The position numbers and the translations under genes were made by a program. Under the pieces are notes generated by a model. The model saw only the letters and a program-made list of their open reading frames with translations, was not told the DNA's origin and did no database searches. Of a stretch of 64,000 nt of DNA, positions 17,638-27,021 are shown piece after piece. Source of the stretch: JABGPL01 sp964387885 (GTDB lineage Bacteria > Electryoneota > AABM5-125-24 > Hatepunaeales > Hatepunaeaceae); assembly GCA_964387885.1 (NCBI GenBank), contig CAYLYZ010000009.1, forward strand, positions 17,830 to 81,829, in the 5' to 3' direction. The stretch's first letter is position 1, and the number at the start of each line of letters is the position of its first letter.

Positions 17638-20139
17638 ATGCCCGATAAAAAACTGTTTCTTGTCTGCAATGCCCATCTTGATCCCGTTTGGTTGTGGGAA
17701 TGGGAGGAGGGATTGGCAGAGACAATTTCAACTTTTCGCACTGCCGCTGAGCTCTGTGATGAGTTTGAAGGATTTGTGTTCTGCCACAACGAAGCTCTTC
17801 TTTACAAATGGATTGAGGAGTATGAACCGACACTGTTTGGGAAGATCCGAAGCCAGGTCGGACGCGGAAAATGGCATATCATGGGCGGGTGGTATCTGCA
17901 GCCCGATTGTAACGTACTCTCAGGCGAATCGTTTGTCAGGCAGATAATCGTTGGGAAACAGTACTTTATTGACAAGTTTAACCGCGAACCGAAAACAGCG
18001 ATTAACTTCGATCCTTTCGGTCACTCACGTGGTTTGGTGCAAATACTAAAGAAGTCCGGCTACACATCTTATCTATTCTGTCGCCCGGATGAGAAATTTT
18101 ACCACCTCGAAGGTACTGACTTCAAGTGGTTGGGTTATGATGGCTCTGAGATACTCGTTCACCGAGCAGATGAACACTACAATTCGCCTAAAGGCAAAGC
18201 TCGGGCAAGAATTGAGAAATGGATTAAGGATAATCCCGATACCGAGACCGGGGTGCTACTCTGGGGGATTGGTAACCACGGTGGTGGTCCGTCCCGAATT
18301 GACCTGACGCAAATTGTAGATATCCAAAATGAGACATCCGAAATTGATATCGTTCATGGTACACCTGAAAAGTACTTTGATTGGCTTGCAGAGGATTGTG
18401 ATAACCTGCCCGTAATTTCCAACAGTCTGAATCCCTGGGCTGTCGGTTGTTACACCTCAATGGCCCTGGTAAAACAGAAACATCGGCAGATAGAAAACAG
18501 CTATTTTCAAGCAGAAAAGATGCTGACTCAATCAGCCCTACAGAGTCTGGTGGAATTTCCCCGTGAAGAACTTAAAACCGCCCTCGAAGATATGCTGTTC
18601 TGTGAATTCCATGATATACTGCCCGGTTCTTCCATCCCGGAAGTAGAAGCGTATGCAGTACAACGACTCGACCACGGCCTGGAGATATTATCCAGGCTCA
18701 AAACAAAAGCCTTCTTCAGCCTTCTCAGCGGTCAACCGAAAGCTGAGACAGGTGAGTTTCCTTTATGTGTCTATAATCCGCACCCTTTCGATATTGAGGA
18801 GACTGTCGTTTGCGAATTCCAACCTCCCGAACCGAATTTCAATAAGGACGTTTATCTGTATCCGGAGCTGAAAGATAGTGATGGAAATGAGCAAATAACA
18901 CAGCTCGAAAAGGAAAGTAGCAACATTCGCGAGGATAACCGCAAACGGGTTGTATTCAAGACTAAGCTGAAAGCATCATCAATGAATCGTTTCTCCTGTT
19001 ATCTGAAAGAGGGGAATGTTCCGGAAGAAAAATCCGCTCCGGAGGACACAACCCATTTCGAGTTTAGAAACGAAACTTGCGAGATTTCAATAAGTCGCGA
19101 AACCGGATTGATTGATCTCTATCGTGTGAAGGGTGTTGAAATACTCGGTGAAATGTCCTGTAATCCACTTGTTATCAAAGATTATGCTGATCCATGGGGG
19201 ATGAGAGTTCGTGCTTTCAGAAACGTCAAGGGCACTTTCGTACTGATGACAGAGAAAGAGAGTGCTGAGTTCGCCGGTTTAGGAATTCCAAAACTCGAAC
19301 CGGTTCACATAATAGAAGACGGGCAAATCCGGACAATAGTCGAAGCGCTGTTTAAATACAATTATTCGACGCTCTGTATGAGGTATATAATCCCCAAATC
19401 AGGCTCCGAGATCGAAATCGATGTTAAAATCTACTGGTTTGAGAAAGACAAAATGCTGAAGCTTGCCTTCCCAACATTACTCCACAACAGTAAATGCCAG
19501 GGACAGGTTGCCTATGGTGTCGAAGAATTCGAACGTGAGGGTGAAGAGTTGGTCGCTCAGAAATGGGTTTCAGTAGTATCGAAAGAACAGAATCAGGCGT
19601 TGACCATTATCAACGACTGCATTCACGGATTGGACTTCGAATCAGGAGAGCTTCGGTTGTCGCTACTGCGTTCACCTGCATATTCGGGACATCCTGTCAA
19701 AGGCAAGCCATTTATAACCCCACAGGACAGGTTCGAACCTCGCATTGACCAGGGTGAAAGGAACTTCAAATTCTGGATGAATGGAGGACCAATAAAAGAA
19801 AGATTAGAACTCATAGACCGTGAAGCCCTTGTCAGAAATGAGCCACCGATGAACCTGTGTTGCTTCCCGTCCGGGGAGGGTGAACTGGCTGTGCCCGGTG
19901 TGATACTGTCTGATGAAGTAGTCCAGATCAGTGCTTTGAAAATCGCTGAGAAGAACAAATGGCTAATAATACGCCTGTTTGAACCTACCGGAAAACCGCG
20001 AAAGACAACAGTGAAAACCCCTCATCTCGACATGGAGTTCGAAGTCAAACTCGGAGGATTCGAGATTAAAACCATCGGTATTGAAACTCACGGCAAAACC
20101 CACTTCGAACTCGACCTGCTCGAGAGGAGGATAGATTGA
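17638..20139 (+). CDS. GH38-type alpha-mannosidase
   Basis: About 833 aa. I chose the ATG at 17638 (AAAGGA upstream) because the frame before it runs through a GTAG hairpin. Retaining GH38 hallmarks are NAHLDPVWLW (zinc ligands His and Asp) near the N-terminus and NFDPFGHS, whose Asp is the nucleophile. A long C-terminal beta-sandwich region follows, as in family members. No signal peptide is seen, so it is probably cytoplasmic, acting on imported manno-oligosaccharides or mannosyl glycosides. Its stop overlaps the TTG start of the Gfo/Idh gene, so the two are translationally coupled. Confidence 0.88.
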   Translation: MPDKKLFLVCNAHLDPVWLWEWEEGLAETISTFRTAAELCDEFEGFVFCHNEALLYKWIEEYEPTLFGKIRSQVGRGKWHIMGGWYLQPDCNVLSGESFVRQIIVGKQYFIDKFNREPKTAINFDPFGHSRGLVQILKKSGYTSYLFCRPDEKFYHLEGTDFKWLGYDGSEILVHRADEHYNSPKGKARARIEKWIKDNPDTETGVLLWGIGNHGGGPSRIDLTQIVDIQNETSEIDIVHGTPEKYFDWLAEDCDNLPVISNSLNPWAVGCYTSMALVKQKHRQIENSYFQAEKMLTQSALQSLVEFPREELKTALEDMLFCEFHDILPGSSIPEVEAYAVQRLDHGLEILSRLKTKAFFSLLSGQPKAETGEFPLCVYNPHPFDIEETVVCEFQPPEPNFNKDVYLYPELKDSDGNEQITQLEKESSNIREDNRKRVVFKTKLKASSMNRFSCYLKEGNVPEEKSAPEDTTHFEFRNETCEISISRETGLIDLYRVKGVEILGEMSCNPLVIKDYADPWGMRVRAFRNVKGTFVLMTEKESAEFAGLGIPKLEPVHIIEDGQIRTIVEALFKYNYSTLCMRYIIPKSGSEIEIDVKIYWFEKDKMLKLAFPTLLHNSKCQGQVAYGVEEFEREGEELVAQKWVSVVSKEQNQALTIINDCIHGLDFESGELRLSLLRSPAYSGHPVKGKPFITPQDRFEPRIDQGERNFKFWMNGGPIKERLELIDREALVRNEPPMNLCCFPSGEGELAVPGVILSDEVVQISALKIAEKNKWLIIRLFEPTGKPRKTTVKTPHLDMEFEVKLGGFEIKTIGIETHGKTHFELDLLERRID

Positions 20140-21284
20140 GCACGGACACTAAACCGGTTTCCGTTCTGATAGTCGGGATCGGTGGTTATGGGTATTATTA
20201 CCTGAAAACTCTACTCGAAGGAATTCCCGAGACAAAAGCAAAACTTTGCGGAGTTGTCGATCCTTTTGCCGAGAAATCCGGGTTATTTCCTGAAGTTAAA
20301 AAGAGGGATGTCCCAATATATGCTGAGATCGAGGATTATTACAGAGCTGGACACACAGCAGATCTGGTGGTTATCTCCTCACCCATACAGTTTCACGTCC
20401 CCCAAAGCTGCGTAGCACTGAAAAATGGCAGCAATGTCCTGTGCGACAAACCACTCAGTGCTACAGTTGAAGAAGCCGATGAATTAATTCGAGTTCGTGA
20501 CGAATCAGGCAAATGGGTGATGATCGGTTATCAATGGTCATATTCAACTGCTATTCAGAACTTGAAGCGAGACATACTCAGAGGATTATTCGGAAAACCA
20601 GAAAAATTCAAGGCATTATGCCTTTGGCCACGTGATGACACTTATTACAACCGCAACAATTGGGCAGGGAAAATAAAGGATTCTGAAGGCAGGTGGATTC
20701 TCGACAGCCCTGCCAATAACGCAATGGCACACTTCATTCACAATCTCTTTTATATGTCAGGGGATGACCAATATTCAAGTTCAGGTCCGAAAGAAGTCTC
20801 CGCCGAGTTGTACAGGGTGAATCCGATTGAAACGTATGATACTGCAATTTGCAGAGTAATAACACATAATGATGTTGAGCTTTTGTTTTACGGATCACAC
20901 ACAACTCAAAAAAATGTCAATCCGATTTTCAGGCTCGAGTTTGAAAACGCAGTTATCGACTTCGGGGAAAACAGTGATACAATCAAAGTCAGTTTATGTA
21001 AAATGGAATCAAAAGAATATGGTTCTCCCGATGACGACCTTCAATTTAAAAAACTATTTGATGCTGTTGAATGTGTGAGACATCCCAGCCCTATTGTATG
21101 CAGCCCCGAAGCAGCCAGATCTCAGACATTATGCATAAATGCAATGCAGGAATTTCTCCCCGAAGCGTCAGCTCTTCCTGAATCTAAAATCCACAGAGAT
21201 GAAAAGGAAAAAAGGTGGTGGGTGGAGGGATTGGATGATTTGCTATTGGACTGTTATCAGAAAGGTATTCTTCCCGGAAAGTAG
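20136..21284 (+). CDS. Gfo/Idh/MocA-family NAD(P) oxidoreductase
   Basis: 382 aa. It starts with TTG at 20136 behind GAGAGGAGG, overlapping the mannosidase stop by four bases. The N-terminal Rossmann motif reads VGIGGYGYYYL. CDKPLSATVEEADELI is the family EKP motif with Asp for Glu, and GYQWSY and a GGxxxD-less C-terminal domain follow. Such enzymes oxidise or reduce sugars or inositols at a ring carbon. Pairing with a glycosidase suggests oxidation of the released sugar or a 3-keto intermediate (inference). Confidence 0.85.
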   Translation: MSTDTKPVSVLIVGIGGYGYYYLKTLLEGIPETKAKLCGVVDPFAEKSGLFPEVKKRDVPIYAEIEDYYRAGHTADLVVISSPIQFHVPQSCVALKNGSNVLCDKPLSATVEEADELIRVRDESGKWVMIGYQWSYSTAIQNLKRDILRGLFGKPEKFKALCLWPRDDTYYNRNNWAGKIKDSEGRWILDSPANNAMAHFIHNLFYMSGDDQYSSSGPKEVSAELYRVNPIETYDTAICRVITHNDVELLFYGSHTTQKNVNPIFRLEFENAVIDFGENSDTIKVSLCKMESKEYGSPDDDLQFKKLFDAVECVRHPSPIVCSPEAARSQTLCINAMQEFLPEASALPESKIHRDEKEKRWWVEGLDDLLLDCYQKGILPGK

Positions 21285-21312
21285 CACATGCCTCCGTGCG
21301 TGTGTGGTAGCC

Positions 21313-21483
21313 GTGTGGCTTGGGCTACTTCGTTGCCCAAGTATCTTTACAACGCGAAATTCATCCTTGAGCACAGACGGATTCAAGACAAATATGTCAA
21401 GTAAGGACAGACAATAAGTGCGATGGATTTTGGTCACTTGTGTCTGGTAAGGAAACCCGGGTAATAAATAACCCGGGCCACAC
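21313..21483 (+). mobile_element. GTGTGGC mini-element, copy 1 (171 bp)
   Basis: It begins GTGTGGCTTGGGC and ends with the inverted GTGTGGC (read GCCACAC). Left hairpin: CTTGGGC/GCCCAAG around 9 nt. Right hairpin: ACCCGGGT/AACCCGGG type. There is no coding capacity. Other copies lie at 24299, 59045, 59204 and 59813. A GTAG hairpin pair follows 20 bases later. Confidence 0.8.
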
Positions 21484-21503
21484 ACCGCTGCAACGATCGG
21501 TCC

Positions 21504-21526
21504 GTAGGGCGGTATAAGATACCGCC
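21504..21526 (+). repeat. GTAG-foot hairpin, GGCGGTAT family
   Basis: GTAG, GGCGGTAT arms, loop AAG. It is paired with the inverted hairpin at 21552-21574. Confidence 0.92.
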
Positions 21527-21551
21527 GAACCTTTGTAATATCATGATTTCT

Positions 21552-21574
21552 GTCGGAAAAAGTTTCCGACCTAC
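21552..21574 (-). repeat. GTAG-foot hairpin, GTCGGAAA family
   Basis: GTCGGAAA arms, loop AAG, then CTAC. With 21504-21526 it forms a head-to-head unit that recurs at 24459-24529. Confidence 0.92.
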
Positions 21575-21680
21575 GAGACTCTATTTATAATTTGCAAATT
21601 TGCTCGAATTCATTATATTATAACATTGACTTTGTGACACATGCATTTTATTAGATATCATTTCACGGCGTAGAATTATC

Positions 21681-24296
21681 ATGACTAAAACAAAAACCTC
21701 CATTTACCGCAGCATGTTTTTTACAAGGCTATTTGTCTGTTGCCTTGTAATCCTCCTTACTACAACCTTTTCCTATTCCCAAAACACCCCCGGCATCGAG
21801 CTGGTATCAGAGCCTCTTGTGACGGGTTATGGAAGTGATGTCAAGATTGTCGGCTCAAATATCTTCTTCTCAAACCGTTACGGTGTGGTAATTTACTCCT
21901 TTGATACAGAGAATCCGGAACAACCACCCGTCGAGGTCAGCCATTTTTCCACTCCTGGATTATCGGGTGGCTTATGGATTGAGGATACACTAATGTATCT
22001 CTGTGATGACTATACCGGTTTGAGGATTTACGATATATCGGACTTAAGCAATGTTGTGGAGCTTAGTGTCTGCGCTGATGCTCGGGGTGCAAGAAATGTG
22101 AAGGTTCGAGATAATCTCGCCTACGTCATCCGCTCAAGATATGGATTCTATATTGTAGATGTCGAGAACCCTTTTAATCCGGAAGTTATTGGAGAATGGC
22201 GAAGCCCTGGTATGCATATGTCTATTCAGGGAAGGAGTTTCGAAATAAAAGATGATCTCCTTTTTTGCGGTTTTAATCATTTTTCGCACTCTCTTGCGGT
22301 ATTTAACATCTCCGATCCCACCAACCCGGAATTTATGTTTGAATATGAGGAAATCGAGTTTTATGATTTCTGCATTGTGGATGATATCCTGTTCATGACA
22401 GATAATGATCGTCTATACGGTGCAATATATAGTTTGTCAATCGAAAACTTGGATAATATCCATGTTATTGATGAGATTAGAGGAAATAATGAGTGTTACA
22501 TAAACGGCCCAATTCATTATGAGAACGGATTTCTTTACAATCATTGGTCGGGTGTGAAAATTTATGATGTCAGAGATCCGGAAAATATGGTTCAAATCTC
22601 CCGTATTGGGAGAAGAATTCCACCATCAAACGAAGTTCCTTCGGTTGTAATGGGTGATTTTGTTTTTGGGTGTGCCAAATGGCATGGTTTATTTGTTATT
22701 GATTTCAGCGACATTGATGAACCGGAGATCATTCACTCATCTCTTTCTCACGGCAGACCTATCAGTACTTGCAAACAGGGCAATTACCTCTATGTTGTAG
22801 ATGGCGTCAGTTCGGATCATACAATAAGACATTCAAGTCAGTTCAGAGTATTTTCGATTGAGGACATATTTAATCCGGTTCAAGTGTCCGTTTTTGATTA
22901 TCCGGATCGAGATTTATCGCTCATCTCGGTTGACGGTAATTATGCATATTTAGTTCCCGGACAGGGTGGTAGGGTCACTGAGCTAATAGTTTTTAATATT
23001 GAAGACAGTGAAAACCCTGAGTTAATTGCAACTATAGATTGCGCTGGTCTTGATATGTTACTGGTTGATGACATGTTGTATATTAGTCGTGGGTCAACAG
23101 TGCTGATAATATCAGTTGCAGATCCTGAAAATCCATTTCGACTCCCATTATTTATAATTGAAGAACATTATGATGACCGTTATCGTGCCAATAGCATTGC
23201 GATATCTGGTGATTTGATGTACACCCCCGGTTCAATACCTCTCGGTGAGGGTAATAGCTGGGAACAGGGTCTAACAATCTGGGATAAATCCGACCTGAAT
23301 AATATTCAATTAGTTGGGGAATGTGCCCTAAGAGTTAACAGTGCTCACCGGATCGCAATTTACAATAATTATGTTTATATCACATCAAAGAACGGCGTGG
23401 ATGGTTTGTCAATTGTCGATGTATCTGATGCTGCAAACCCACGTGAGGTTTTATTTATGGATGATATAATATATGCGACGAATGTGAAGGTTTTCGATGA
23501 CCTTTTGTTTGTACTGGAAATCTGCTACGGTGTGAAAATTTTCAGCCTTGAAAACCCGGCTCGTCCGGAACTGATCGGGCAATACGACACACCATCATTG
23601 CTGATGAACATAGATGTTGACCTTGCAGAGGGCTATATGTATGTTGCGGAATATGATGACATTAGTATCTACGACATTGCGCGTTTTACAGGATTGTGGG
23701 ATGTAACATTGTCGGAGGAATCATATGACTACGGGGATGTACCGATTGACTCCACCGCATTGTGGACGGTTGTTGTGACAAATCGGGGTATGGAATCCGT
23801 TACAATCACAGGCAACACCATAGGTGATGGTGCTTTCACGGCAGATTTATTCGGAGTAAGAATATTAGAACCAGGCACGGAAACGAACGTTGATATAAGA
23901 TTCACCCCGCGTGTCGATTCTGCATATACAAGAACGATCACAATTTCTGCCGGAATACGCAACCTGGAAGTGAACCTCTCCGGCACCGGTATAAATATTA
24001 ATGAGGTCAGTCACTCAGAGGATAATCTACCCCTGAAATTTGTCATTACCTCCATTATACCAAATCCATTTAATTCACAAACAACACTCAGTTTTAACCT
24101 TCCCAAAGCCGGAAATGTCCAAATGGATATCTTCGATATCAACGGACGCAAAGTCAAGACTCTGATAGATGGCTTCACAAATACTGGTTCACATAGCGTT
24201 AATTGGGAAGCACATGATATTTCGGCTGGATTGTACATAGTCAAGTTAACTGCTTCGGGAAAAAGTCATGCTCAGAAAATTGCGGTTCTGAAATAA
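21681..24296 (+). CDS. LVIVD-repeat surface protein with T9SS type A sorting domain
   Basis: 871 aa. An N-terminal signal peptide (FVCCLVILLTTTFSYS) is followed by many beta-propeller-like LVIVD repeats, for example YIVDVENPFNPEVIGEW, VFNISDPTNPEF and LSIVDVSDAANPREV. Next come an Ig-like/ASPM-SPD-2-Hydin-type domain (about 675-760) and a C-terminal sorting domain with NPFNSQTTLSFNLPKAGNV, DINGRKV and GLYIVKL. It is exported through the T9SS and probably cell-surface attached or released. It is flanked on both sides by direct copies of a composite repeat, and the stop codon lies two bases before the downstream copy. Confidence 0.85.
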   Translation: MTKTKTSIYRSMFFTRLFVCCLVILLTTTFSYSQNTPGIELVSEPLVTGYGSDVKIVGSNIFFSNRYGVVIYSFDTENPEQPPVEVSHFSTPGLSGGLWIEDTLMYLCDDYTGLRIYDISDLSNVVELSVCADARGARNVKVRDNLAYVIRSRYGFYIVDVENPFNPEVIGEWRSPGMHMSIQGRSFEIKDDLLFCGFNHFSHSLAVFNISDPTNPEFMFEYEEIEFYDFCIVDDILFMTDNDRLYGAIYSLSIENLDNIHVIDEIRGNNECYINGPIHYENGFLYNHWSGVKIYDVRDPENMVQISRIGRRIPPSNEVPSVVMGDFVFGCAKWHGLFVIDFSDIDEPEIIHSSLSHGRPISTCKQGNYLYVVDGVSSDHTIRHSSQFRVFSIEDIFNPVQVSVFDYPDRDLSLISVDGNYAYLVPGQGGRVTELIVFNIEDSENPELIATIDCAGLDMLLVDDMLYISRGSTVLIISVADPENPFRLPLFIIEEHYDDRYRANSIAISGDLMYTPGSIPLGEGNSWEQGLTIWDKSDLNNIQLVGECALRVNSAHRIAIYNNYVYITSKNGVDGLSIVDVSDAANPREVLFMDDIIYATNVKVFDDLLFVLEICYGVKIFSLENPARPELIGQYDTPSLLMNIDVDLAEGYMYVAEYDDISIYDIARFTGLWDVTLSEESYDYGDVPIDSTALWTVVVTNRGMESVTITGNTIGDGAFTADLFGVRILEPGTETNVDIRFTPRVDSAYTRTITISAGIRNLEVNLSGTGININEVSHSEDNLPLKFVITSIIPNPFNSQTTLSFNLPKAGNVQMDIFDINGRKVKTLIDGFTNTGSHSVNWEAHDISAGLYIVKLTASGKSHAQKIAVLK

Positions 24297-24298
24297 CC

Positions 24299-24422
24299 GT
24301 GTGGCTTGGGCTACTTCGTTGCCCAAGTATCTTTACAAACATACTTCAGACAATAATTACAATGGATTCTAGTCACTTATATCAAGTAAGGACACCCGGG
24401 TAATGAATAACCCGGGCCACAC
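24299..24422 (+). mobile_element. GTGTGGC mini-element, copy 2 (124 bp)
   Basis: The same ends and hairpins as 21313-21483, with a shorter interior. The shared interior words include ATGGATT, GTCACTT and AAGTAAGGAC, showing common descent. Confidence 0.8.
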
Positions 24423-24458
24423 CGACCGGGCAATCACACCAAATACCGCGACGGTTTC

Positions 24459-24529
24459 GTAGGGCGGCATCTTATGCCGCCGAACCTTTGCAATATCCCA
24501 ATTTCCGTCGGAAAAAGTTTCCGACCTAC
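24459..24529. repeat. Head-to-head GTAG hairpin pair, second copy
   Basis: Hairpin 1 is GTAG plus GGCGGCAT arms (loop CTT) at 24459-24481. Hairpin 2 is GTCGGAAA arms (loop AAG) then CTAC at 24507-24529. Relative to 21504 one stem pair has changed on both sides (T-A to C-G), so the hairpin is preserved. Confidence 0.92.
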
Positions 24530-24538
24530 GAGATTACG

Positions 24539-26644
24539 CTACTTAATACTAACCATCACCCACAACAGAAATATAACAACCCCAACCAATGCCCAGCTCC
24601 CAAAAAAGCCAATATAATCCATCTTTCCGGGTTTCAAAATCTCCCAGCTTGATCCGGGCAGAATTTTATCTTTCTCGTACATTTCCGGATTGGCATATGC
24701 TGCTGCAAGTGCTTTCTGCTCAAGCTCGGGAGTATCCTGTACCGGCGTGTGCATTTTGGCAAAGAACCTGTCCAGCTCTGGTTTTATTACCGGTTTTGTT
24801 ACGAACGATATCAGGAACAGCAGTACAAATGGGAACAGCGCATCAAAGTAAAAACGTGTTGCGACGAGCTGGGACTTGGCAAAGTCGGAGAAGTCTATCC
24901 CAAACCAGCTCAATACCCAGAGCTCAGCATGAAATCGCCCAATTCCGACTTTCGGAGAATTCGGATCTTTCGGATCGGTTCTGGCAACCTTGTCGAAATA
25001 GATTCCGACCGGTTCGATAATATGCTGTTTTTCTATGGCTTGCCCGACTGTCTGCGCGCGACCGGCTTCGACGTCTTCTGCGAGTGCTTCGGTTGAAATT
25101 ACTACCGTTTGAACGGATGTCTCTTTTGTGAATGACGGGTTGTTCTTTACAGCATCAATACCCTGGAACACGTTGGGGATTACTGTGTAAATAAGGATGC
25201 AGATAAAGACCTGAATGATTACGGCTAATTTTGATACTCTTCGCCATAAAAATCCGAGCCAGATAGACGCTCCGAATATGGCTGGAACCGAAATGATATA
25301 CTTGAACAATTCAAGCAGGTTATCCACGAACATTGCCACCCCAATCCCACCCAGTAGGGTAACTCCAATCGTAATTCGTCCAACGAATAGATAGTGTTGT
25401 TCAGATTTATCCGGGAAGAAAGGCTTATAGAGATTGCGGATAAAGAGTGCAGCATAAGATACGGAACTCGCATCAAGGCTGGACATATTTGCTGCAAGAA
25501 TTCCAACGAGCATCAATCCGATCGCACCGGGGATCAGAAGATCCTTGGACATGTATCCCCAAATCAGATCCGGATCATGCAGCTGTCCGGCATATATCCC
25601 GATCGCCAACAGTCCGGCTAACGCCCAGAAGATCATCAGGATTCGCTTGGTGAACATACCGACAATCATCCCAAACCTGGCGGTCATCTCGTTTTTTGCC
25701 GATCCTGCTGTCTGCATCCCGGCAGCAACAGCAACAATTGAAACCAGGTTTGCAATAACCATAGCAAGAATTGTGTACCAGGCATACTCGCTCATTGTTG
25801 CCGAACCGAACAGCTCAAACATGTAATCGGGCACCGTTGCATGAAGTCCTGAGAAACCACCGACCTTGACAAGCCCGACAGGGATCAGGATTGCCGAGAA
25901 GATGATAATCAGAATCCCCTGTATAGAGTCTGTTATTGCTGCGGCTCGGAAACCTCCGAGCATTGTGTAAATCCCAACTACTATCGCGTAAATAAAATAA
26001 AACCAGATCGGACTTGTGTAAGATGCGAAGGATTTCAACTCACCCAGTTTGCTCTTCTCATTCAGTTCTTCATACCGACGTTGCTTTGTGGGAGTCAACC
26101 CATCTGACATCTCAGATTTCAGTTGTTTGAACTCGTGGAATTCTTCAATGCTTCTACGCTCTTCAATCGTGCATGCTTCGATTGTTTTAGGTGTCATAGC
26201 CATCATTGTTTTAGCTGCGACCATATAACCAACACCGCCACCGAGCAGTGAGAGCAACAGGATAAAGACAGCATAGCTGCCACCCAGGAACGGGCTTCGG
26301 AATCGCTCCGTGTAATAATCACCAATTGTGGTCAGACGCACTCTTCTAAAAAACAGGGTTGTAAACCAGTAGAAGGGAGTCAGGAACAGGACCAGGAATT
26401 GTATCCACATCCCACCGATTCCCTGTCGATAAATCTCCCTCGAAACCGCTACTGCCTGATCAGCATTTGTGGAGCAACCGAAATTGAGAAAAAATTGGTA
26501 GAACTTTCCGAGTTTGCGCCCGGCAAGGAAGAACTCATTTGTGTCATGTGTCCGGCTTGCAACCCTTTTACCAAGCCAAAGGATTACCATTATATAGATT
26601 ATAATGATGATTAAATCTATAACATGCATTCCCCAGATGTACAA
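24539..26644 (-). CDS. Sodium:solute symporter (SSS family)
   Basis: About 701 aa with a LeuT-fold, multi-TM transporter. Recognisable segments are an N-terminal helix with VILWLGKRVASRT, NEFFLAGRKLG (family signature), the GGFRAAAITDSIQG region and SLDASSVSYAALFIRNLY. I prefer the TTG at 26644 (GGAGGA seven bases upstream) over the TTG at 26650 or the ATG at 26629. A hydrophilic insertion of about 60 residues after TM4-5 (KTIEACTIEERRSIEEFHEF onward) is unusual. It faces the sugar cluster in the opposite direction and probably imports its substrate with Na+. Confidence 0.85.
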   Translation of the reverse strand: MYIWGMHVIDLIIIIIYIMVILWLGKRVASRTHDTNEFFLAGRKLGKFYQFFLNFGCSTNADQAVAVSREIYRQGIGGMWIQFLVLFLTPFYWFTTLFFRRVRLTTIGDYYTERFRSPFLGGSYAVFILLLSLLGGGVGYMVAAKTMMAMTPKTIEACTIEERRSIEEFHEFKQLKSEMSDGLTPTKQRRYEELNEKSKLGELKSFASYTSPIWFYFIYAIVVGIYTMLGGFRAAAITDSIQGILIIIFSAILIPVGLVKVGGFSGLHATVPDYMFELFGSATMSEYAWYTILAMVIANLVSIVAVAAGMQTAGSAKNEMTARFGMIVGMFTKRILMIFWALAGLLAIGIYAGQLHDPDLIWGYMSKDLLIPGAIGLMLVGILAANMSSLDASSVSYAALFIRNLYKPFFPDKSEQHYLFVGRITIGVTLLGGIGVAMFVDNLLELFKYIISVPAIFGASIWLGFLWRRVSKLAVIIQVFICILIYTVIPNVFQGIDAVKNNPSFTKETSVQTVVISTEALAEDVEAGRAQTVGQAIEKQHIIEPVGIYFDKVARTDPKDPNSPKVGIGRFHAELWVLSWFGIDFSDFAKSQLVATRFYFDALFPFVLLFLISFVTKPVIKPELDRFFAKMHTPVQDTPELEQKALAAAYANPEMYEKDKILPGSSWEILKPGKMDYIGFFGSWALVGVVIFLLWVMVSIK

Positions 26645-27021
26645 ATTCAAATCCTCCGGTAATCTAAGTTTAAATTATTAAATGACATAAATATTTTACC
26701 CTAACAAAGGGAAAAATGTCACACTAATATCTAAATGTTATTACATTAATCCGCAAGTAATCTACGCAATTAATAGGATATCAGGGCTAAATATATCCAT
26801 TTTTGGGAGGTATTTTCTATATTTAAGAAAAGGTTGCTTTTTGTCTTGATTCTTTCAGATTATTAACATATTTTGCATGACTGCAAGATATGCACACCAT
26901 TGATTTTTTTTTACACTTTAATCGTGGTTTTCATGGATACGGACTTCATACATATTGGACATTATTAAAACGAAGAAAACCACTTTTGTTGTTTCGGTAA
27001 CAATGCTCATTTGGAATATCG
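26645..27021. other. Divergent intergenic region
   Basis: About 377 AT-rich bases between the symporter and the signalling operon, with no hairpin repeats of the types seen elsewhere. A 9-bp inverted repeat GTGGTTTTC (26924-26932) and GAAAACCAC (26975-26983) flanks 42 bases and could be an operator or weak terminator. No convincing sigma-54 or sigma-70 promoter match is seen. Confidence 0.6.

Noticed and set aside
19720..19760. tRNA-like GGTTCGAACCT word
   Set aside because: It is within the GH38 coding frame and no cloverleaf can be drawn around it.
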